Assembly: GCF_028751545.1 (NCBI RefSeq)
Contig: NZ_CP071867.1
Span: 558,001-622,000 of the forward strand
DNA: 64,000 nt
Direction of reading: 5' to 3'
DNA from: Gilliamella sp. B3022
GTDB lineage: Bacteria > Pseudomonadota > Gammaproteobacteria > Enterobacterales > Orbaceae
The notes beneath the pieces were generated by a model, which was not told the DNA's origin, made no database searches, and saw nothing but the letters and a program-made list of their open reading frames with translations. This document shows, one piece after another, positions 58,153 through 64,000 of this stretch. Made by a program: the position numbers and the translations under genes. Each line of letters starts with the position of its first letter. Within the stretch, counting starts at the first letter, position 1.

Positions 58153-59202
58153 ATGGATATTTTTAACCCAGTAGATCATCCTCATCGTCGTTATAATCCA
58201 TTAACTAATCAGTGGATACTTGTTTCACCACATAGAGCAAAACGTCCTTGGCAAGGACAACAAGAAGAGTTAAGCGAAGAACAAAAACCGAGTCACGATC
58301 CAACTTGTTTTTTGTGTGCAGGAAACAAGCGAATAACCGGTGATATCAATCCCAACTATAAGGGGACTTTCGTCTTTACCAATGATTTTGCTGCATTGAT
58401 GGAAGATACGCCAATTTCGCCAGATAATAATGATCCGCTATTTCAAATGCAAAGTGCCAGAGGCACAAGTCGCGTTATCTGTTTTTCACCTGATCACAGT
58501 AAAACTTTGCCTGAACTCGATTTATCTACCATTGAAAGCATGATCAAAACGTGGATAGGTCAACAACAAGAATTAAGTAAAAAATATCCTTGGGTACAAA
58601 TATTTGAAAATAAGGGCTCAATCATGGGGTGTTCTAACCCACACCCACATGGACAAATTTGGGCAAACAGCTTTTTACCCAACCAAATTGCGCGTGAAGA
58701 TCTCAATATGCGCAATTACTATGAAAAATATCACCGAAATCTGTTAGTTGATTATGTAGAAAAAGAACAAATAAAGCGTGAGCGAATTGTCGTTGAAACC
58801 AAACATTGGTTGGCCGTGGTCCCTTTTTGGGCAACTTGGCCATTTGAAACATTATTATTACCCAAAATGCATATTCCACAATTAACCTCACTAACAAGCA
58901 ATCAACAAAGTGATTTAGCAATAGCACTGAAAAAATTAACCAGCCGCTACGATAATTTATTTCGTTGCTCTTTTCCTTATTCAATGGGTTGGCATGGCGC
59001 ACCATTTATGCAAAATACAACTGATTATTGGCAAGTTCATGCTCACTTTTATCCACCGTTGTTACGTTCAGCAACAATCAAAAAATTTATGGTCGGTTAC
59101 GAAATGTTAGCCGAAGTACAACGAGATTTAACGCCGGAACAGGCAGCTGAAAGACTGCGTAATGTTAGTGATGTGCATTATAAAGAGATAAAGGATAAAT
59201 AA
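58153..59202 (+). CDS. galT: Galactose-1-phosphate uridylyltransferase
   Basis: Exchanges galactose 1-phosphate with UDP-glucose in the Leloir pathway. Active-site HPH is at 164-166 in [10 protein letters not shown], as in E. coli. Zinc-site cysteines are visible in TCFLCAG. The 349-residue length is typical (E. coli 348). Its stop is directly followed by the galK start. Confidence 0.97.
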   Translation: MDIFNPVDHPHRRYNPLTNQWILVSPHRAKRPWQGQQEELSEEQKPSHDPTCFLCAGNKRITGDINPNYKGTFVFTNDFAALMEDTPISPDNNDPLFQMQSARGTSRVICFSPDHSKTLPELDLSTIESMIKTWIGQQQELSKKYPWVQIFENKGSIMGCSNPHPHGQIWANSFLPNQIAREDLNMRNYYEKYHRNLLVDYVEKEQIKRERIVVETKHWLAVVPFWATWPFETLLLPKMHIPQLTSLTSNQQSDLAIALKKLTSRYDNLFRCSFPYSMGWHGAPFMQNTTDYWQVHAHFYPPLLRSATIKKFMVGYEMLAEVQRDLTPEQAAERLRNVSDVHYKEIKDK

Positions 59203-60360
59203 ATGAAAGAATTAATCAATAAAACTTCGCAAGCATTTGAAGCTAAATTTGGCTATAAACCCGATACGACAATACAAGCGCCAGGTCGCGTAAATTTAAT
59301 TGGTGAACATACCGATTATAATGACGGATTTGTACTCCCTTGCGCTATTAATTATCAAACAGTAATCAGCTGTCATAAACGTTCAGATAATTTGATTCGG
59401 GTCATTGCAGTTGACTACAATAATGAGCAAGACGAATTTTCATTAGATTCCTCAATTGAAAAACATCCAAAATACCAATGGGCTAACTATGTACGTGGCG
59501 TAATCAAACATTTAAAAAAATATACTCATAATATACAAGGGGTTGATCTAGCCATTAGTGGTGATGTGCCACAAGGTGCAGGACTTAGTTCATCAGCATC
59601 ACTTGAAGTTGCCATAGCTAAAATGTTTCAGGTTTTATATAATTTGCCATTAGATGGCACTAAATTAGCGTTGATTGGTCAGGAAGCAGAAAACCAATTT
59701 GTTGGTTGTAATTGTGGAATAATGGATCAGCTTATCTCCGCACTAGGGCAAGCACAGCATGCCTTACTGATTGATTGCCGATCATTAGAGGCAATGCCAG
59801 TTTCAATACCTAAAGATTTTGCAGTCGTAATTATCAACTCAAATATCAAACGTGGTTTAGTGGACAGCGAATACAACAGTCGTCGTCAACAATGCGAAAC
59901 AGCCGCTAAAGCCTTTGGTGTCAAAGCGTTACGAGATGTAACTTTAGATGAATTAAAGCAAATTAAAAATAAACTGGATCCTATTGTTTTTAAACGCGCT
60001 CGTCACATAATTACCGAAAACGATCGTACCTTAAAAGCAGCTGTAGCACTGGCAAATAGCGACTATAAACTACTATCAAATCTTATGGCACAAAGCCATA
60101 ACTCTATGCGTGATGATTTTGAAATCACTGTGCCAGCCATTGATTATCTTGTTGAAATCATACACAACAACCTAGGTGAACAAGGTGGCGTACGTATGAC
60201 AGGTGGAGGTTTTGGGGGATGTGTAGTTGCACTCGTACCAAAAAATAAAGTTGACGATATCAGAGCCGTCGTTAAAAATAATTATGCTAAAGAATTTGGA
60301 ATCAAAGAAGATTTTTATGTCTGCATACCAAGTAAAGGGGCACACGCTTTATGCTCATAA
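59203..60360 (+). CDS. galK: Galactokinase
   Basis: GHMP-family kinase that phosphorylates galactose at C1. [21 protein letters not shown] is the galactokinase signature, [18 protein letters not shown] the ATP loop, and [19 protein letters not shown] motif 3. The 385-residue length fits (E. coli 382). It overlaps galM by 10 bases. Confidence 0.97.
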   Translation: MKELINKTSQAFEAKFGYKPDTTIQAPGRVNLIGEHTDYNDGFVLPCAINYQTVISCHKRSDNLIRVIAVDYNNEQDEFSLDSSIEKHPKYQWANYVRGVIKHLKKYTHNIQGVDLAISGDVPQGAGLSSSASLEVAIAKMFQVLYNLPLDGTKLALIGQEAENQFVGCNCGIMDQLISALGQAQHALLIDCRSLEAMPVSIPKDFAVVIINSNIKRGLVDSEYNSRRQQCETAAKAFGVKALRDVTLDELKQIKNKLDPIVFKRARHIITENDRTLKAAVALANSDYKLLSNLMAQSHNSMRDDFEITVPAIDYLVEIIHNNLGEQGGVRMTGGGFGGCVVALVPKNKVDDIRAVVKNNYAKEFGIKEDFYVCIPSKGAHALCS

Positions 60361-61349
60361 AACAGATTATAACACTTTCAAACAGACAGGGAATGACAAT
60401 TAAACTTTCAAACTGGGGAGCAACTTGGCTCTCTTGTCAATTACCCGTTGCAGGACAAAATCGTGAAGTACTACTTGGTTGTAAAAATTTGGAACAATAT
60501 GCACAACAAAAGGCCTATCTTGGGGCTACCATTGGTCGATATGCTAACCGAATTGCAAACGCAACCATTGAAATTAACGGAATAAACTACTCACTTAGTG
60601 CCAATCAAGGAACAAACCAATTGCATGGCGGTAAATTCGGATTTGATAAACAACTATGGCACATCCAATCTCAATCTGACAAGCAAGTTATATTTACCTT
60701 GATATCGCCTGATGGAGATCAAGGATTCCCTGGAGAGCTAAAAGTTGAAGTTACCTATAAACTCACCGATGACAATCAAGTTATTCTCTCTTTTAATGCG
60801 ATTACCACCAAAACTACCCCTGTAAATCTAACCAATCATGCTTACTTTAATTTAGACGGAGAAACGAGCAAAGATATCCTAAATCACACCTTACAAGTTA
60901 ATGCTGACTTTTATTTACCGGTTGATCATAGCGGCATACCAAACAGTGATTTAGTGAGCGTTAACCAATATGACATGGATTTACGCAGACCAAAATTCAT
61001 CGCCGAAAGATTTCTAGAAAGCCCGATAAGACAAATCACTGGCGGTTATGATCATGCTTACTTATTAAATAAATCGCAATCCATTGCCGCTAAACTAATA
61101 TCAGCCGATAAAAAAGTGAAGATGAATGTGAAAACAACCCTACCCGCACTGCAAATCTATACCGGTAATTTTTTAAAACATACGCCTAACAGGCATAATG
61201 GTCAATACAATAATTTTGCAGGAATAGCTTTAGAAGCTCAGTTTTTACCTGATAGCCCTCATCATCCTGACTGGCCACAACCAAGCTGTTATTTAGAACC
61301 TCAACAAACTTATCATCATCAAATTTGTTATCAATTTGATATTAAATAG
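60351..61349 (+). CDS. galM: Aldose 1-epimerase (galactose mutarotase)
   Basis: Interconverts alpha and beta anomers of galactose or glucose so GalK receives the alpha form. [14 protein letters not shown] and [15 protein letters not shown] carry conserved sugar-contact residues, [12 protein letters not shown] a catalytic His and [21 protein letters not shown] the catalytic Glu. The 332-residue length is slightly below E. coli (346). Last gene of the operon. Confidence 0.94.
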   Translation: MLIKQIITLSNRQGMTIKLSNWGATWLSCQLPVAGQNREVLLGCKNLEQYAQQKAYLGATIGRYANRIANATIEINGINYSLSANQGTNQLHGGKFGFDKQLWHIQSQSDKQVIFTLISPDGDQGFPGELKVEVTYKLTDDNQVILSFNAITTKTTPVNLTNHAYFNLDGETSKDILNHTLQVNADFYLPVDHSGIPNSDLVSVNQYDMDLRRPKFIAERFLESPIRQITGGYDHAYLLNKSQSIAAKLISADKKVKMNVKTTLPALQIYTGNFLKHTPNRHNGQYNNFAGIALEAQFLPDSPHHPDWPQPSCYLEPQQTYHHQICYQFDIK

Positions 61350-61502
61350 GAATTATTAAAAAACTATTGATTAACTCACATTCTCATCATCAATCACTAC
61401 TCTTTAATAACACTGTATGAATAAAATTATGCAATGAACAAATAATGTTCTCATCCTGTTAAACTGATCACACAATTTTATAAGAGATCTAACACTTTGT
61501 GT

Positions 61503-61549
61503 TTTTTTGTAAAAAAGTTTCAGGTTATCGCTACGTTTGAGTATAAAAA
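61503..61549 (-). repeat. Dispersed CTsAAAC-N11-CTsAAAC repeat, copy 5
   Basis: Read on the minus strand, CTCAAAC (61535-61541) and CTGAAAC (61517-61523) are 18 bp apart, followed by TTTTTTACAAA. It lies in the galM-coaD intergenic region, opposite to the genes. Confidence 0.8.
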
Positions 61550-61633
61550 CAATTGCTTCTATCACGTTAAACTAACAATCTTGAGCAAAATTAGGTATGA
61601 TATTCACATCTTTGCTAATGGATAACATAATAA

Positions 61634-62122
61634 ATGAAAAGCAAAACTTTAACCGCAATCTTCCCTGGAACGTTTGATCCCATTACTAATGGGCATATTG
61701 ATCTCATTACCCGAGCATCATTACTTTTTCCTCGTTTAGTTGTTGCGGTTGCTGAAAGTCCTAATAAAAATAGACTTTTCACCTTAGAAGAACGAGTTAA
61801 TCTAGCATCTACTGCTGTTGAGCATCTTCTTAATGTCGAAATTATTGGTTTTGATAATTTAATGGCTAATTTTGCCCAAACACATAATGCTACAGTGATT
61901 GTTCGTGGGGTACGCACCACACATGATTTTGAATATGAAAGACAACTTGCCGAAATGAATCGTGCATTAAAACCAGATTTAGATACTATATTTTTGATGC
62001 CATCAATAGCCATGGGCTTTATTTCATCAACGATTGTCAAAGATGTGGCTTATCATGGTGGTGATATTACCAATTTAGTGCCTACCCATGTCAAAATAGA
62101 ATTGTTAAAACGACTAACTTAG
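61634..62122 (+). CDS. coaD: Phosphopantetheine adenylyltransferase
   Basis: Fourth step of coenzyme A synthesis, 4'-phosphopantetheine to dephospho-CoA. AIFPGTFDPITNGHIDLITRA holds the TxGH nucleotidyl-transfer motif, and VRGVRTTHDFEYERQLAEMNR the phosphopantetheine-binding residues. ISSTIVKDVAYHGGDI is the C-terminal motif. The 162-residue length is typical. Dephospho-CoA is also the substrate of CitG in this window. Confidence 0.96.
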   Translation: MKSKTLTAIFPGTFDPITNGHIDLITRASLLFPRLVVAVAESPNKNRLFTLEERVNLASTAVEHLLNVEIIGFDNLMANFAQTHNATVIVRGVRTTHDFEYERQLAEMNRALKPDLDTIFLMPSIAMGFISSTIVKDVAYHGGDITNLVPTHVKIELLKRLT

Positions 62123-62139
62123 ATTTTAAACTTACGATT

Positions 62140-63468
62140 ATGGTTAAATTTTACACACCAACCAAAAAAAAGCTTACCTCCCAAAAATTGACCGTTACTG
62201 TTTCGTCACTTGATGCCTTTGGACAAGGTGTTGCTAGTCACAACGGCAAAACAATTTTTATTAAGTCAGCCTTACCTGATGAAACCGTTGATATTAAATT
62301 AACAGAAGATAAAAAAAATTACGCGAAAGCGACGGTTATAAAATATTACAATCAAAGTAACGAACGGGTTAAACCTCAATGTGAATATTTTAAAAAATGT
62401 GGTGGTTGCGAGCTCCAACACCTCTCATCACATTTACAACAACATGCCAAATATACGGCACTGATTAACTTATTACAAAAAGAAAGTGGACAGTCTTTAG
62501 CAAATATTGTTAAAAATTCACCGCAAATAATTGCCGATCAACCTTACCATTATCGCCGACGAGCAAGATTGGCAATTCATCTTGTTAAAGGTGAATTATT
62601 TATTGGATTTCGTCAGGCTGAATCAAGTCAAATAATCAATATTGAGCATTGTCCAATATTGGTTGAACAATTAGATTTATTACTTGCTCCATTACAACAT
62701 TGTCTACGCAAAATTACCCAAAAAAAAGCGCTCGGTCACATTGAATTAATCGCCGTAGATAGTGGTGTGCTGATTGTATTAAGACACACATTACCAATGA
62801 CACCACAAGATACCAAAATACTGAAACAATTTGCTGAAGATCATCAACTTACGCTCTATTTTTACGGAACAGAATTAGTCCACATTAGGGGGAACAAAGA
62901 ACATTATTATTTAATCAATCAATTAAAGTTAACCTTTAGTCCACTTGATTTTATTCAAGTAAATAGCAAAATTAATAAAAAAATGATTAATCAAGCTTTG
63001 GAATGGTTAACATTAAAACCAACGGATAATGTATTAGATCTATTTTGTGGAATGGGTAATTTTTCATTGCCGATGTCAACATTATGTAAATCGGTTACTG
63101 GAATTGAAGGCATCCATACTCTGGTTGAAAAAGCCAAATTCAATGCTTTATTAAACAACAAAGAAATTTGTGCTAAAACACATTTTTTAGTTAATAATTT
63201 AGATGATCAACAGCAACTTTCGACATGGAGTCATGCTAAATTTGAAAAAGTATTATTAGATCCTGCTAGAGCAGGTGCTTACAATGCTACAGCAGAAATT
63301 GTGAAGATAGCACCAGAAAAGATTGTTTACATTTCGTGCAACCCTGCTACCCTAGCGAGAGACTGTAAGCAATTTATTGATAAAGGATATAAAATTGCTC
63401 AAGTTGCTATTTTGGATATGTTTCCGCAAACCAAGCACATTGAATCAATGTTGCTGTTAACAAAGTAG
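62140..63468 (+). CDS. rlmD: 23S rRNA m5U1939 methyltransferase RlmD
   Basis: SAM-dependent methyltransferase with an N-terminal TRAM domain (about 10-70), an iron-sulfur cluster site PQCEYFKKCGGCELQH plus EHCPIL, and the methyltransferase domain (VLDLFCGMGNFSLPMS). The catalytic cysteine is in YISCNPATLARD. The 442-residue length is close to E. coli RlmD (433). It is 11 bases before relA, the order seen in E. coli. Confidence 0.95.
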   Translation: MVKFYTPTKKKLTSQKLTVTVSSLDAFGQGVASHNGKTIFIKSALPDETVDIKLTEDKKNYAKATVIKYYNQSNERVKPQCEYFKKCGGCELQHLSSHLQQHAKYTALINLLQKESGQSLANIVKNSPQIIADQPYHYRRRARLAIHLVKGELFIGFRQAESSQIINIEHCPILVEQLDLLLAPLQHCLRKITQKKALGHIELIAVDSGVLIVLRHTLPMTPQDTKILKQFAEDHQLTLYFYGTELVHIRGNKEHYYLINQLKLTFSPLDFIQVNSKINKKMINQALEWLTLKPTDNVLDLFCGMGNFSLPMSTLCKSVTGIEGIHTLVEKAKFNALLNNKEICAKTHFLVNNLDDQQQLSTWSHAKFEKVLLDPARAGAYNATAEIVKIAPEKIVYISCNPATLARDCKQFIDKGYKIAQVAILDMFPQTKHIESMLLLTK

Positions 63469-63478
63469 GATAGTAATT

Positions 63479-64000
63479 ATGGTATCAGTTAGAGGAGCCC
63501 ATCAACACAGTGAAGAGCATTATTCTCTTGCACAATTTGATATTGAAAGATGGACCAGTCAAGAATTATTATTAGTCAATCCAACCTCTTATAAAAAATT
63601 CAAAGAAGTTTGGGACTTTTGTTTTGAAAACAGTGCCGGTGCACCTGAACAGATCCACTGCTTCCAAAATGCGATTGAAATGGTCGAAATTTTATCGACG
63701 CTTAATATGGACATTAACAGTCTGTGTGCCGCGTTATTACTTCCTTTCGTTGACACCAAAATTATTCGTCGAGAAGATATTCCCGAAGATTTCGATCGCG
63801 AAATTTCAAATATTATTTCCAGCATAGTAAGAATGAAAGAAATTCGCCACTTACGAGCAATTCGTAACGGCAGTGCAACGACGGAACAAATTGATAGTAT
63901 TCGCCGCATGTTACTGGCAATGGTAAATGATTTTCGCAGTGTTGTAATTAAATTAGCAGAACGCATTACTTATTTACGCGATTTGATGTCTGCCCCGCAA
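63479..64000 (+). CDS. relA: GTP pyrophosphokinase RelA, N-terminal part (cut by window edge)
   Basis: The first 174 codons of the ribosome-associated (p)ppGpp synthetase of the stringent response. VSVRGAHQ is the conserved start, and MVEILSTLNMDINSLCAALLLPFVDTK is the region where bifunctional SpoT/Rel has its HD hydrolase motif; here the HD pair is missing, as in monofunctional RelA. RRMLLAMVNDFRSVVIKLAERITYLRDL follows. An AGGA lies about eight bases upstream of the ATG. The synthetase domain lies outside the window. Confidence 0.93.
   Translation, partial: MVSVRGAHQHSEEHYSLAQFDIERWTSQELLLVNPTSYKKFKEVWDFCFENSAGAPEQIHCFQNAIEMVEILSTLNMDINSLCAALLLPFVDTKIIRREDIPEDFDREISNIISSIVRMKEIRHLRAIRNGSATTEQIDSIRRMLLAMVNDFRSVVIKLAERITYLRDLMSAPQ

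Noticed and set aside
61457-61472. CRP-like site TGTTA-N6-TCACA between galM and coaD
   Set aside because: One half-site is poor and a housekeeping gene lies downstream, so a functional role is doubtful.
61615-62040. 141-codon minus-strand frame antisense to coaD
   Set aside because: A shadow of the coaD reading frame; its amino acid composition is atypical and no family is recognisable.
1-64000. tRNA, rRNA, CRISPR array, prophage, insertion sequence or integrase
   Set aside because: Intergenic regions were read for T-loop-like motifs, regular direct repeats and transposase-like proteins; none was recognised.

Overview
The window is AT-rich gammaproteobacterial chromosome. Protein similarity and gene order are Enterobacterales-like (for example porin-asnS-pncB-pepN, mlaFEDCB-ibaG, prlC-rsmJ, rsuA-bcr, metB/metJ-rpmE, zapG-degQ-degS, galETKM, rlmD-relA). 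The low GC, compact operons, PTS and sugar genes, citrate-lyase cluster and glucuronate genes fit a gut-associated member of the Orbaceae, such as Gilliamella. That assignment comes from remembered similarity, not from a search.

Layout. 1-8.2 kb: two tandem general porins (the first cut by the window edge), asnS, pncB, pepN and a single-domain rhodanese. 8.3-12.2 kb: a MetNIQ-type ABC importer, with the lipoprotein divergent from an operon of an M20 amidohydrolase, metN and metI. 12.5-16 kb: mlaFEDCB and ibaG (outer-membrane lipid asymmetry). 16-25.5 kb: prlC-rsmJ, rsuA, bcr, ftsK and an isolated citG. 26-29.3 kb: a beta-glucoside PTS permease and a 6-phospho-beta-glucosidase. 29.7-39 kb: an anaerobic citrate module, with citAB divergent from a 2-hydroxycarboxylate transporter, an FAH-fold enzyme and citCDEFX. 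39-41 kb: metB/metJ with tandem met boxes, and rpmE. 41-44.7 kb: degS, degQ, zapG and a DciA-like gene. 45.5-49.3 kb: uxuB, uxuR and uxuA with an ExuR/UxuR-type operator and a CRP site. 49.9-55 kb: a DUF3597 gene, pth, prs, trmB, nfsA and an Agp-like phosphatase without a signal peptide. 55.7-61.3 kb: lacY-galE-galT-galK-galM behind three GalR/LacI-type operators. 61.6-64 kb: coaD, rlmD and the start of relA.

How it works together. Most of the accessory content imports and degrades host- or plant-derived carbon: beta-glucosides, citrate, glucuronate/mannonate, and galactose/galactosides. Each module carries its own regulatory sites. No mobile element, CRISPR array, tRNA or rRNA was recognised.

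Points most worth a second look: (a) a dispersed intergenic repeat of about 47 bp, present five times, built on two CTsAAAC heptamers exactly 18 bp apart; (b) an FAH-family enzyme in the citrate lyase operon, where an oxaloacetate decarboxylase would be expected; (c) a YxeP-like amidohydrolase built into a MetNI operon that has no MetJ box but has a TTGGAAT-type inverted repeat; (d) an Agp homologue that has lost its signal peptide and its disulfide cysteines; (e) a duplicated operator module upstream of lacY-gal.
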